A stretch of 64,000 nt of DNA from Chrysogorgia sp. JL179-B06 (lineage: Eukaryota; Cnidaria; Anthozoa; Scleralcyonacea; Chrysogorgiidae): positions 1,308,501 through 1,372,500 of the forward strand of contig JAYKKM010000159.1 in the NCBI GenBank assembly GCA_035772405.1, read 5' to 3'. A program made the translations under genes and the position numbers. This document shows positions 10,120 through 17,608 of the stretch, one piece after another. The first letter of the stretch is position 1; each line of letters begins with the position of its first letter. The notes under the pieces are model-generated. The model was not told the origin of the DNA, ran no database searches, and saw only the letters and a program-made list of their open reading frames with translations.

Positions 10120-10539
10120 TCACCGAACTAGTACCCGCACCGCTATTCCACTACCCAAACCTAGCGCGCTAACAAACAATAATTGGTATTCCTTCATTTC
10201 CGCACTCGGTTGGTAGTAATCCGCAATCTTCGGGCTCTCAGTGAACACTCGTCCGCTGTACTGTATGGTCATTACGCTTCTAAGTTCTTCCAACGCGTGG
10301 TTTGTGTCATTGATGTCAGCATTAGCATCAGAGAGCCGTTGTCGTAAACGCTGGATCTTATCTTTCTTGGCGATTTCGTTTTCATACCACACTTCTTTCG
10401 CGCTGGCTAACTGCTCCAACGCATGGTTATGCCTTTTCATCTCAGCTTCATAACCTGAATGATTGAACTTTGAAAACATAAAGCCAGCGCCTGCAAAAGC
10501 CACTGCATTAAAAATCCCTCCAGCCACAACACTCACCAT
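10120..10539 (-). CDS. Small coiled-coil protein with terminal hydrophobic segments
   Basis: 139 residues. The hydrophobic N-terminus (about 4-23, VVAGGIFNAVAFAGAGFMF) and C-terminus (about 122-137, LFVSALGLGSGIAVRVLV) enclose a long charged helical region (about 33-92) with heptad-like spacing. From memory, similar proteins recur in cnidarian Polinton loci. A membrane-bound virion protein is plausible but unproven. The start is preceded by ACGTAAGTTA, close to the ACGTGAGTTA before the packaging ATPase gene. Confidence 0.72.
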   Translation of the reverse strand: MVSVVAGGIFNAVAFAGAGFMFSKFNHSGYEAEMKRHNHALEQLASAKEVWYENEIAKKDKIQRLRQRLSDANADINDTNHALEELRSVMTIQYSGRVFTESPKIADYYQPSAEMKEYQLLFVSALGLGSGIAVRVLVR

Positions 10540-10543
10540 TAAC

Positions 10544-10786
10544 TTACGTTGATTTGAATGGATCTGTCGGTATCCACTTTTTCGATTGCATCCATTTTAC
10601 TAACAGCGTTCCTGCACCAACAGCTGCAGCGAGTTTCACTGTGCCTTTCACTGTCTCTGGTGTTCCCAATGGTTCTCCCAAAGCCTTTTTAGAAATCATA
10701 CTCACTGCCACAGCACCAGTCGTAACAAGTAACGCGTCGTACAACTCGTTCATAAGTTCTTTTCGATCGATCGCAGTCATATACAT
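10544..10786 (-). CDS. Small hydrophobic protein (80 aa)
   Basis: Two likely membrane segments: about residues 15-32 (YDALLVTTGAVAVSMIS) and 50-64 (VKLAAAVGAGTLLVKW), with a KKWIPTDPF tail. It lies 4 bp from the preceding gene on the same strand. The start is M1 or M3. Upstream, ACACACGACAATGTAT resembles the sequence before the neighbouring 10802 gene. Function unknown; a small virion membrane protein is a guess. Confidence 0.65.
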   Translation of the reverse strand: MYMTAIDRKELMNELYDALLVTTGAVAVSMISKKALGEPLGTPETVKGTVKLAAAVGAGTLLVKWMQSKKWIPTDPFKST

Positions 10787-10801
10787 TGTCGTGTGTTTTG
10801 T

Positions 10802-11137
10802 TCAGGAGTCAAATGTGTCTAACGCTGGACGACGAGCTCTATGACTTTCTGACACACTAGCTGGTGCAGTACTCACAGGTTCTTTTTCACTGCTAATTGT
10901 GTACCACAACGAAGCAGCAGCAATGATAACACCAAGTGTTCCAACAATATAACCATAGCTCCACTCACTACCCTGTTCTTCGTTGACTATCATTTCACGC
11001 ATTTTCTTCTCTTTCGCAGCTTTCGATATCTCAGCCAACTTTTTACCAGCGGCGACACGCTTTGGGTCCTTCACCTTAACACTTTTCACATCAGCCGTGA
11101 TCTTCGCTTCAACAGCCGTCTGTGAGTCCTCAACCAT
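10802..11137 (-). CDS. Basic single-pass membrane protein (111 aa)
   Basis: A Lys-rich N-terminal half (DPKRVAAGKKLAEISKAAKEKK, about 24-45, described here as a run of Lys/Ala helices) precedes a membrane segment (about 61-80, YGYIVGTLGVIIAAASLWYT) and a Ser-rich tail. The KxVAAGKKLA pattern recurs, from memory, in cnidarian Polinton proteins. Could anchor DNA or core to a membrane or capsid; function unknown. ACACGTGACAATGTAT lies just upstream of the ATG. Confidence 0.7.
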   Translation of the reverse strand: MVEDSQTAVEAKITADVKSVKVKDPKRVAAGKKLAEISKAAKEKKMREMIVNEEQGSEWSYGYIVGTLGVIIAAASLWYTISSEKEPVSTAPASVSESHRARRPALDTFDS

Positions 11138-11162
11138 CTAATACATTGTCACGTGTTATCTT

Positions 11163-11219
11163 ACTCACAGTCGACCTCACAGGTGTCTCACAGTTGACCT
11201 CACAGGTATCTCACAGTTC
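11163..11219. promoter_or_regulatory. Direct repeats in a divergent promoter region
   Basis: Two and a half copies of a 24-bp unit near CACAGT(C/T)GACCTCACAGGT(G/A)TCT lie between the divergent genes at 11137 and 11269. No other tandem repeat sits between genes of the element. A regulator-binding array is plausible. Confidence 0.45.
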
Positions 11220-11252
11220 CAGACCAAACGCACTAAAAAATTAGGATTTTTT

Positions 11253-11268
11253 CTGGGAGTATAACATA
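11253..11268 (+). promoter_or_regulatory. GGGAGTATAACATA motif upstream of the 11269 gene
   Basis: TCTGGGAGTATAACATA ends at the ATG. It shares GGAG...GTATA with the motif before thymidine kinase (GGAGGTATAGTAACC) and three minus-strand genes. Confidence 0.42.
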
Positions 11269-11937
11269 ATGACTCAAGTCCAAGACATCGCAGAAGAGAT
11301 GACTCAAGACCAAGCCCGCCAAGAAGAGGAGATCGACGCAATGCGGAGAATGTCCTTTGTCGATGTGTCTACCCCACAAGGCGCCTCTGGACCCAACGTC
11401 TTAAAAGGGTACTCGCAAGTCTTCAAGTTGTGCGACCCCGATCGTAAAAACGAAGAGGTGTCAAGACAATTTGGTACCCAGATTCTCTATACAAAGTTCG
11501 CTCATGAGGCTTGGGTCGGGCTTGATGAAGTTAGAGCCAACAGGATGGTTAACGAACTAGCCAAGATGATCCCTGTGTGGTGTTACTCACCATTCAAACG
11601 TCTTACGTTAGCAAGTAGCCACTACTTGAGCAACCCTTGCGAGTCCGCCGCTACACTACTCGGTAACTACCTCGAAGTGTTCTTGGCGACCCTTCTATGG
11701 AAACCATGCTCAACCAAACTCAAAGCGTGGCTACACCTCGCCGCAAACTGTGACGCTAACGTTTGTAGGGTGGGGTGTAATGAAATACTAGGTGCGGGCG
11801 ATATTATGAGTCACATACTCTCAGACGCTCACCTGGATTTTGTGCACGGCGGCGCGTCGTACAATTGTTACCCATGTGGTGTGGTCACCAACAACCCAAT
11901 GCATCGCTCAAGACACGAGAGCTCGAGCTCATCTTAA
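11269..11937 (+). CDS. Unknown Cys-rich protein (222 aa)
   Basis: Not recognised. A Gln/Glu-rich acidic N-terminus (about 1-30) is followed by a globular region with about nine cysteines and several histidines (C-x-C-x2-C type groups around 162-200) and a basic, five-serine C-terminus (HESSSSS). It is first in a plus-strand pair with thymidine kinase, with an 83-bp gap. Metal binding is possible. No catalytic motif is apparent, and the His, acidic and Cys order of adenain-type proteases was not found. Open throughout, with a promoter-like motif, so a real gene is likely. Confidence 0.7.
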   Translation: MTQVQDIAEEMTQDQARQEEEIDAMRRMSFVDVSTPQGASGPNVLKGYSQVFKLCDPDRKNEEVSRQFGTQILYTKFAHEAWVGLDEVRANRMVNELAKMIPVWCYSPFKRLTLASSHYLSNPCESAATLLGNYLEVFLATLLWKPCSTKLKAWLHLAANCDANVCRVGCNEILGAGDIMSHILSDAHLDFVHGGASYNCYPCGVVTNNPMHRSRHESSSSS

Positions 11938-12005
11938 AAACTTAGAGCTTCAGCGGATATTTAACAACGAGCAACAGTTGCCGCAAGAGGGGAGAGCGTT
12001 TCTCT

Positions 12006-12020
12006 GGAGGTATAGTAACC
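12006..12020 (+). promoter_or_regulatory. GGAGGTATAGTAACC motif upstream of thymidine kinase
   Basis: It ends at the start codon at 12021 and matches the family of GGAG...GTATA motifs found 8-14 nt before several start codons in this element. Confidence 0.42.
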
Positions 12021-12593
12021 ATGAAGAAAGTTGGTAAACTAGAAATCGTGATTGGTCCCATGTTTGCAGGAAAAACAACAGAGACTCTTCGTAGGTTAAT
12101 CACGTTAAGTAAATCAGGGCTCAAAGTCCTCTACATGAACAACACAGGTGACACTAGGCGAACTGACCACGCGTTCTCCACACATCGCCAGACCATTGTC
12201 GTTGGATCAGACAGTTTACCTGCGAAGTTAATCACCAACCTCCCAAGTTCTTCCGAGATAGCTGGCTATGACGCCATTGGCATTGATGAGGGCCATTGGT
12301 ACTCTGGGTTACTCCCAATTACCCGTGAATACATTAAAGCCGGCATTCACGTCATTATTTGTGGTCTCATAACAACAGAGCATTTAAAAAGACTTGGTGA
12401 GCTCGACACGTTGTTCTCAGTGGCAGACGACATCACATTTCTAAAAGCGTATTGCGCCGTTTGTCGTGACACTTACGGAACAACTGTTGATGCACCATTC
12501 AATTGGAGATACAACCCAGGACCATCATTCGTTGGTGGTGCTGAGCAATATCGCGCGGTGTGCAGACGTCATCATCCTTCCACACAAAATTAA
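12021..12593 (+). CDS. tk: Thymidine kinase, type II (TK1-like)
   Basis: Phosphorylates thymidine to dTMP, supplying nucleotides for DNA synthesis. Intact at 190 residues, the usual viral TK length. P-loop GPMFAGKTTETLRR (about 12-25), the Walker B/catalytic stretch GIDEGHWY (about 87-94), a zinc-binding pair CAVC (about 148-151) matched by a second C/H pair CRRHH (about 179-183) and the substrate-lasso segment GPSFVGGAEQYRAVC (about 165-179) are all visible. The usual DEGQF/DEAQF is here DEGHW. TK is typical of large DNA viruses and cellular genomes, not of the core Polinton set, so it was probably acquired. It shares the GGAG-GTATA upstream motif with other genes of the element. Confidence 0.95.
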   Translation: MKKVGKLEIVIGPMFAGKTTETLRRLITLSKSGLKVLYMNNTGDTRRTDHAFSTHRQTIVVGSDSLPAKLITNLPSSSEIAGYDAIGIDEGHWYSGLLPITREYIKAGIHVIICGLITTEHLKRLGELDTLFSVADDITFLKAYCAVCRDTYGTTVDAPFNWRYNPGPSFVGGAEQYRAVCRRHHPSTQN

Positions 12594-12727
12594 GGGTGTT
12601 CTCGGATACCCCACTTTTTTAAATTTAGACATTGGTCACACGAAGCGTCCAATGTATCGTAGAAACATTTTTTCACACAGTGGTCAGAAGGTTCGTGAAA
12701 TAAAGAGAGAAAGTTTCGCAAACGTTT
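12594..12727. other. Intergenic gap between TK and Bro remnant
   Basis: 134 bp between convergent genes. An open plus-strand stretch continues in another frame to 12771 but has no start of its own or recognisable motif. It may be the eroded 3' part of the Bro gene region. Confidence 0.35.
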
Positions 12728-12952
12728 TTACCAAGTTAAAAACGTCTTTAAAAATGCTAGAGCAGTTGTGATAAACGAGGCCTGTTCCATCTTCATTTTG
12801 CAATCAGGTTCGACGTGGTCGTTGACTGCATCTTTTGGTCGAGCATAACCTAGAGCGCTCGCGACTTCTTTTGCTTTGAACCATATTTCACCGTTGTGAT
12901 TAACCGTCGTGATTTGGTGACCATCGAATAATCGCACTGAGTTGGTTGCCAT
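12728..12952 (-). CDS. Truncated Bro-N domain protein
   Basis: About 74 residues from the second methionine (MATNSVRLFDGHQITT). WFKAKEVASALGYARPKDAVNDHV is the hallmark of the Bro-N/KilA-like DNA-binding domain of large DNA viruses and phages (here listed in parts: WFKAKEVASALGY, then PKDAVNDHV). The domain stops about 25-40 residues early and no Bro-C region follows, so the gene is cut short. The upstream ATG would add six residues, but the GGGAGACTATAGTA motif sits directly before the chosen start. In baculoviruses Bro proteins bind DNA and affect transcription; whether this fragment works is unknown. Confidence 0.75.
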   Translation of the reverse strand: MATNSVRLFDGHQITTVNHNGEIWFKAKEVASALGYARPKDAVNDHVEPDCKMKMEQASFITTALAFLKTFLTW

Positions 12953-12968
12953 TACTATAGTCTCCCAC
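12953..12968 (-). promoter_or_regulatory. GGGAGACTATAGTA motif upstream of the Bro gene
   Basis: The minus strand reads TGGGAGACTATAGTA immediately before the ATG, matching GGAGGTATAGTAACC before thymidine kinase across the divide. It also selects the start. Confidence 0.42.
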
Positions 12969-12975
12969 AAAAAAA

Positions 12976-13116
12976 CTACTCGACATAGGTGCCAGGTTTT
13001 TTATAGATCTGGTTTGTTGTGTACCAATGCAGCAAATACGTTTTATTAGTCCTCAGTTTTCTACGTCGTCTGAAAAAGTTTCTAATGTTACGAACCAGTT
13101 TTCTAAGCCAACCCAT
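12976..13116 (-). CDS. Small Arg-rich peptide gene (46 aa)
   Basis: Found by reading the minus strand. It is open from ATG to TAG and begins MGWLRKLVRNIRNFFRRRRK: an amphipathic basic helix with 10 Arg/Lys in the first 20 residues, then an aromatic tail ending KKPGTYVE. It starts 8 bp after the stop of the 13125 gene on the same strand, in the tight spacing usual here. Cationic helices of this type condense DNA or disrupt membranes in small DNA viruses; that role is inference. The second residue is Gly, but the following sequence is not a clear myristoylation site. Not recognised as a named family. Confidence 0.6.
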   Translation of the reverse strand: MGWLRKLVRNIRNFFRRRRKLRTNKTYLLHWYTTNQIYKKPGTYVE

Positions 13117-13124
13117 TACATAAC

Positions 13125-13334
13125 TTAGGTCACGTCTCCTACCACTCCCACAGTGTCTAATTCTGCGGGTAACATAATAGGTTTACCGTAAGTCTTTTTA
13201 GACCTCATACCAATCTCAGCGTGAAGCTCGAGAGTAACGTCGCCGCGACCAAATGATCCACCAGCTTTGAACATGTGATCAGTCGTTTTATTTATCTTAT
13301 ATGTTTCATGAGGTCTCGAAAAACATGCTCCCAT
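13125..13334 (-). CDS. Small protein with dual-acylation N-terminus (69 aa)
   Basis: It begins MGACFSRP. Gly-2 with Ser-6 fits N-myristoylation and Cys-4 fits palmitoylation, so the product is probably membrane-attached. The rest is polar, with GGSFGRGDVTLELHAEIGMR suggesting short beta strands (about 26-45). It follows the fibre-like gene directly (start immediately after the neighbouring stop) in a minus-strand run. Function unknown. Confidence 0.65.
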   Translation of the reverse strand: MGACFSRPHETYKINKTTDHMFKAGGSFGRGDVTLELHAEIGMRSKKTYGKPIMLPAELDTVGVVGDVT

Positions 13335-14285
13335 TTACTTTACACCATATTCCTTCATCATTTCTCCACCCATGATTATGATGTCTCGGTTCGTCATGTA
13401 ACCACTCACAATTTTCACACCGTAGAATTCTATCAACGATGGGTATGCATAAGGTGCGAGTGGTATTCTTGGTCGATGTATTCCAAAAATTGTTCCATAG
13501 GGTGTGCCTATTTTTTTCATATTCGCTATGAAGTCTGAATCGGTTGACTTAACGTTGTTGACTCTGACGTGTGAATTGTCCATTTGCCAGTGTATCGATA
13601 TCATATGCATTTTACTTATGTCAACACCACTCGGAATAGTGCATATGCTCTCCATTGCTGGGATGCTACCACCATATGCGAGTCCGTTGGTCACGCCAGT
13701 CTTGTACCCTATGAACTTATCCCACTGACCGTCGTCGTTTGATATAATTGTCTCCCAATTTGACCCAGCGGTGCGAGTAGGTAACCTCACCACAACAAAA
13801 ATGGAAAGATCACACCATTGCATACTGGGGCAGTTAAAATGGAGACCTGACTCAAGTGGGATTGGTGTTAACACAGGTGATAGAAAACTTTGACTTACAC
13901 CGCTGATGCCAACAATAGGACCATAAGCCGGGTTGTTTTGCACTAATTTACTTGTTTCACCAATGGCTTTCACTTTGTTTGAACCATTGGTGTGAAATTC
14001 CACGTTTTTCAAGGCGTGTGTGCTAACGTTGAAGTCGAGCACAATGTTGTAGGACTGACTCTTGAGGAAACCTGATAGCAATTGCTCTAGAGTTCTTTTA
14101 TTGGTAGCGTCTGAGTCATCGACTGGGTCTGCCACGTTTTTTATTGCTGAGCCTTGCATGTCTATTATTCCAGACATCCTCCCACCGGTCGCACTTAACT
14201 TAGGATCTTCGTCCAGATGCCTTTTCGTTCTCTTTAGTATTTTATCGTGAGGGTCGTCAGACTCATACCCATAGTTTAGACTCAT
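13335..14285 (-). CDS. Fibre-like protein with a lectin-like C-terminus
   Basis: 316 residues. Residues about 34-66 (GGRMSGIIDMQGSAIKNV, then ADPVDDSDATNKRTLEQLL) match the repeat pattern M-G-x-I-x-M-x-G-x-x-I-x-N-x-x-D-P-x-x-x-x-D-A-x-N-K of trimeric phage and virus tail or fibre shafts. The C-terminal 170 residues look beta-rich, with MHMISIHWQMDNSHVRVNN resembling laminin-G/concanavalin-type folds. A trimeric spike that binds host surface glycans is the best guess. It is intact, between an acylated small protein gene and a membrane protein gene. Alternative: an internal scaffold protein. Confidence 0.7.
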   Translation of the reverse strand: MSLNYGYESDDPHDKILKRTKRHLDEDPKLSATGGRMSGIIDMQGSAIKNVADPVDDSDATNKRTLEQLLSGFLKSQSYNIVLDFNVSTHALKNVEFHTNGSNKVKAIGETSKLVQNNPAYGPIVGISGVSQSFLSPVLTPIPLESGLHFNCPSMQWCDLSIFVVVRLPTRTAGSNWETIISNDDGQWDKFIGYKTGVTNGLAYGGSIPAMESICTIPSGVDISKMHMISIHWQMDNSHVRVNNVKSTDSDFIANMKKIGTPYGTIFGIHRPRIPLAPYAYPSLIEFYGVKIVSGYMTNRDIIIMGGEMMKEYGVK

Positions 14286-14287
14286 TA

Positions 14288-15172
14288 CTACTTCAAGGTG
14301 TATTTGGTTAACAGATAACCAGAGACTGCTGAGAACCCTAAGATTATCGCCAGCGTTGTCGTGGTGTCTGACTCACTTGAGGTGGTAGTCTGCGCAATTT
14401 GGTTGGTCGCTGTTCTCTTCACGGGTGGTGCTACTCCCAAGTTAGCCACCACGTTTTCTTGGTGGACTTTTTTAGCCACTGTTTTCTTCACGGGTGGCGC
14501 TACTAAGTTAGTCACCACATTTTCTTGGTGGACTTTTTTAGCCGCGGTCGTCGGTGTTGTTGCGTTCAAGCGGGTGTTCACTCCAAATTTCATGGACTCT
14601 GTGGCAATCTTTAATAAGTTGTTGTACCCAGCGATTTTATTCTTGAGAATCACCACATTGCTCGGCATTAACCATGTACTTGGCGACACTGCGAGATTTT
14701 GGACAACGTTGGTGTCTCTAATTGATTTATTCATGTTGAGAATCCATGTCGACACGTCATACTGTACAACACTGTCAGAAAACAACTTGCGGAACTCTTG
14801 TTGGGTCTCTAGACTTCCTGCAGAACCACCGACGACAGACACACGTGTTCTCGCTTGCGCACCAAGTGTGGAGTACACAAAGGCTTCTATGCTCTGATTT
14901 AGATATTGTAGTCCAATGTTGGTAAAGCCGTCTGAGAGTCGTGCGACGTATCGTTTGTAATCGTTCTGAACGTCGTTGAGTGTGAACACTCTGGATTCGC
15001 CTGTTGTACCATCGCTAAGGACTTTATTCTGGTAGTAGTGCCTTCTGGGAATCTTGGAAATCTTACCATACAATTCGGAAGCGTTGAATTCTCTACTTAT
15101 TGATTTCATGGTCTCACCACCTTCCATTCTTCTGAGAAGTCTTCTAATGGTGAAGTACAAATGGAATCTCAT
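14288..15172 (-). CDS. Unknown virion-type protein with C-terminal membrane anchor
   Basis: About 294 residues from MRFHLYFTIRRLLRRMEGGE; a longer open frame reaches 15373 but runs antisense-like through the next gene. A helical N-terminal region is followed by a Lys/Thr-rich linker with two copies of KKVHQENVV (about 209-245), then a C-terminal membrane segment TTLAIILGFSAVSGYLLTKY. The start overlaps the 3' end of the neighbouring gene by 29 bp, as expected for compact viral genes. Not recognised. The repeated linker motif suggests a recent internal duplication. Confidence 0.65.
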   Translation of the reverse strand: MRFHLYFTIRRLLRRMEGGETMKSISREFNASELYGKISKIPRRHYYQNKVLSDGTTGESRVFTLNDVQNDYKRYVARLSDGFTNIGLQYLNQSIEAFVYSTLGAQARTRVSVVGGSAGSLETQQEFRKLFSDSVVQYDVSTWILNMNKSIRDTNVVQNLAVSPSTWLMPSNVVILKNKIAGYNNLLKIATESMKFGVNTRLNATTPTTAAKKVHQENVVTNLVAPPVKKTVAKKVHQENVVANLGVAPPVKRTATNQIAQTTTSSESDTTTTLAIILGFSAVSGYLLTKYTLK

Positions 15173-15776
15173 CACACTTGTGACCACGGGGTGGACTTCT
15201 TGTGACACTGATAAATGTTGCAATGACACCCCACAACAGAAACTTGCACAATACGTCGATCGCAAACACAACGCGATAGTAAGATTCGCTGTCATCCCAC
15301 TCTGATTTTGTCTTTGACGTGGTGACTCGCAAGGTTGGTAGCTTTGACATGAAGTAGTTATTTTGGTTAACAAAAACTTTAAAGTTATTCACTGGATAAT
15401 TTAACACATTTTCTGTTGGGTAACCATCCCAAAGTCCCCAGTGGTTCTTATGACCTTTTGGCAGTGGTTGGATAGTCCCACCACCTTGCCATATTATTGG
15501 GAACTTACTATTGTGTAGCCACTTCCACATGCTTTTATCATTTTTGAAGGTTGTGCTGGTTATGTCCGTGCTAAGGATGTCATTGTTTCTGAAATACACA
15601 TCGACACTCATGATCTTACCATCTTGCAAAATATTTGGATAGAACTCAAATTTGCTTAAAGTGGCGTGAGGGTACTTTTTGATGAGGTCTGCCTTTGCGT
15701 CGTGTGCAGCCTTCGATGTGTTAGCCATCGCACGTTTGTAGTACTTTCCATAGTACTCACGAAGGGCTTTCTGCAT
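15144..15776 (-). CDS. Unknown protein with C-terminal membrane segment (210 aa)
   Basis: Basic N-terminus (MQKALREYYGKYYKRAM), a central beta-rich region with several Trp (MWKWLHNSKFPIIWQGGG, HWGLWDGY), and a hydrophobic segment at about 170-190 (VVFAIDVLCKFLLWGVIATF) before a short basic tail. No known domain seen. Its start faces the penton-like gene across only about 12-24 bp, an extremely short divergent promoter. Confidence 0.68.
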   Translation of the reverse strand: MQKALREYYGKYYKRAMANTSKAAHDAKADLIKKYPHATLSKFEFYPNILQDGKIMSVDVYFRNNDILSTDITSTTFKNDKSMWKWLHNSKFPIIWQGGGTIQPLPKGHKNHWGLWDGYPTENVLNYPVNNFKVFVNQNNYFMSKLPTLRVTTSKTKSEWDDSESYYRVVFAIDVLCKFLLWGVIATFISVTRSPPRGHKCDEIPFVLHH

Positions 15777-15788
15777 ATAATATACCGT

Positions 15789-16499
15789 ATGTTATACATA
15801 ATGCGAAAGTTGACGGTGTTCATTGAAGACGCAGAAAAAGTTGTGTCCTTTGACAACGCGATAATGGTCACGCACGACAACCCGTGCATTATGGTCAAGA
15901 CAGCCACTGTGTTTTGGGACTACAATAACCTACGTGATGATATAGACATACTTGCCCCCATTCTGAGCCACCCTTCGAGCGATCTTAAAAGCACGATAAC
16001 GAGTAGGGGGTACGCTAACTTCGACACACTGGTCGAAGTAATAAAAGAAACGACTAAAAACCGTGGTAGGGGGGACGTTGAGATAGAGAAAATACCGCTC
16101 ACAAGTAGATGTAGGATTAAGGCTAGCACTCCAATTAACCTTAGGCTCGTTGGGCCTCTACTTGGTTTCGCGTTGGGTAGGGTGATTAAGGGTGACTCGA
16201 GGTGGTACATCAGCCCAAACAAGGTCGACATGCTTAGAGGTCTGAAGTACATAGAAATCTTATGTGATATTGTTGAAACTGAGAGCAATGTGGGTATTGA
16301 TGGGAAGCGAAGCAGTGTGATCACAACGTTGCCAATACCCACTAAACAGTCTTTGAATGGGTCAGTGCAACGTCATGTGGACATCGAGTCTAAGGTGAGT
16401 ATTAAAAAAGGTGTTTACTCAAGTATGACATTTCGTGTCAAACCAAATAATGACGATCCCAAAATTGGTGCGGTGTTATTGGAACTGTATATTGTGTGA
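15789..16499 (+). CDS. Probable penton-like minor capsid protein
   Basis: About 232-236 residues, with the start at 15789 or 15801 (MRKLTVFIEDAE). Beta-rich throughout. The C-terminal half (KYIEILCDIVETESNVGIDG, SVITTLPIPTKQSLNGSVQ, GAVLLELYIV) looks like the last strands of a single jelly-roll, as in minor capsid (penton) proteins of Polintons and virophages; similar cnidarian sequences come to mind. It overlaps the integrase frame and lies in the capsid-side gene block. The fold is inferred from strand pattern only. Polintons normally carry one penton gene, and no better candidate exists here. Confidence 0.6.
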   Translation: MLYIMRKLTVFIEDAEKVVSFDNAIMVTHDNPCIMVKTATVFWDYNNLRDDIDILAPILSHPSSDLKSTITSRGYANFDTLVEVIKETTKNRGRGDVEIEKIPLTSRCRIKASTPINLRLVGPLLGFALGRVIKGDSRWYISPNKVDMLRGLKYIEILCDIVETESNVGIDGKRSSVITTLPIPTKQSLNGSVQRHVDIESKVSIKKGVYSSMTFRVKPNNDDPKIGAVLLELYIV

Positions 16500-16504
16500 A
16501 TTAT

Positions 16505-17608
16505 ATGGAACTTGGTGTGGAGACAGAACAAGGGTTGCGAGACGTCTATTATAATCCTAAGACAGGGTACAGTGGTGTAGAGAAATTGTATCAAAGTGCA
16601 TTGGGAGACGGATTGAAAGTAACTAGAAAAACAGTGAAAGAATGGTTGACAGCGCAGGACACTTACACTAGGTACAAACCTATTGTGAGAAGACATAAGT
16701 TCCGCGCGACTTTTGTTGGGTTTCTTGGTGAAGAGCTCCAAATGGACTTAGTGGACATGAGTAAGTACTCAAAACAGAATGGAGGGTATTATTGGATATT
16801 GACAGGCATTGAAATATTGAGTAGATACGCTTTTGGAATTGCAGTTTATAGAAAAGACACTAAGAACATGACTAAGGCTGTTGGAAAATTGTTGGTTGAC
16901 TTTAAAGATCGGTTTGGGACCACACCTAAGTTAGCACAATTTGATGATGGACTCGAGTTCTACAACGTTGGTGTGAAAAGTTTGCTGAAAAAACATGGTG
17001 TTGAATATTTCAGCACAAAGAGTGATAAAAAGGCCGCTGTTGTCGAGCGTTTTAATAGAAGTCTGAAGAGCATTATGTGGAAGTACTTTTACACCCGTGG
17101 AACGTACAAATGGATTGACGTTCTCGACCAGTTTGTGAGTAATTATAATAGCAATGTGAATCGAAGCATTATGATGAAACCGAAGGATGTCAATAAGTCA
17201 AACGAAGGCGAAGTTTGGACCACTTTGTTTGGTCACCAATTTGCAGACAATCCATTGCCAAAGTTTAGAGTTGGTCAATCGGTGAGAATTAGTAAATACA
17301 AGAGTGTGTTCACAAAGGGCTATGAAGCCAACTTCACTGAAGAGCTGTTTAAAGTGGTAAAGGTTACTCGTGGTGATCCAAATGTGTATGAAATTGAGGA
17401 CCACACCGGTGAACAGATTATTGGTAAATTTTATGAGCAGGAATTATCGCTGGTTAATAAGAAACCTGGTGACGATGTGTACAGAGTTGAAAAGGTGTTG
17501 AAAAGAAAGAAAGTCAGAGGGAAGAAGATGGCGCTGGTCAAATGGTTGGGTTATGAGAGCAAACATAATTCGTGGATACCAGAAAGCGATATTCAAAATG
17601 TGAGCTAA
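16505..17608 (+). CDS. int: Retroviral-type integrase with chromodomain
   Basis: About 367 residues from the first ATG. An N-terminal helical region is followed by a DDE catalytic core: QMDLVDM (about 78-84), QFDDGLEF (about 142-149) and the Glu in AVVERFNRSLK (about 178-188). A C-terminal chromodomain (about 320-365) runs YRVEKVLKRKK...MALVKWLGY...NSWIPESDI. The enzyme inserts the element and makes the 6-bp duplication seen at its ends. The chromodomain could steer insertion to marked chromatin. Intact. Its last codons are duplicated downstream at 18652-18672. Confidence 0.96.
   Translation: MELGVETEQGLRDVYYNPKTGYSGVEKLYQSALGDGLKVTRKTVKEWLTAQDTYTRYKPIVRRHKFRATFVGFLGEELQMDLVDMSKYSKQNGGYYWILTGIEILSRYAFGIAVYRKDTKNMTKAVGKLLVDFKDRFGTTPKLAQFDDGLEFYNVGVKSLLKKHGVEYFSTKSDKKAAVVERFNRSLKSIMWKYFYTRGTYKWIDVLDQFVSNYNSNVNRSIMMKPKDVNKSNEGEVWTTLFGHQFADNPLPKFRVGQSVRISKYKSVFTKGYEANFTEELFKVVKVTRGDPNVYEIEDHTGEQIIGKFYEQELSLVNKKPGDDVYRVEKVLKRKKVRGKKMALVKWLGYESKHNSWIPESDIQNVS

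Noticed and set aside
14361..14897. 178-codon plus-strand frame opposite the membrane protein gene
   Set aside because: Antisense to a better supported minus-strand gene with a membrane anchor and tight neighbour spacing.
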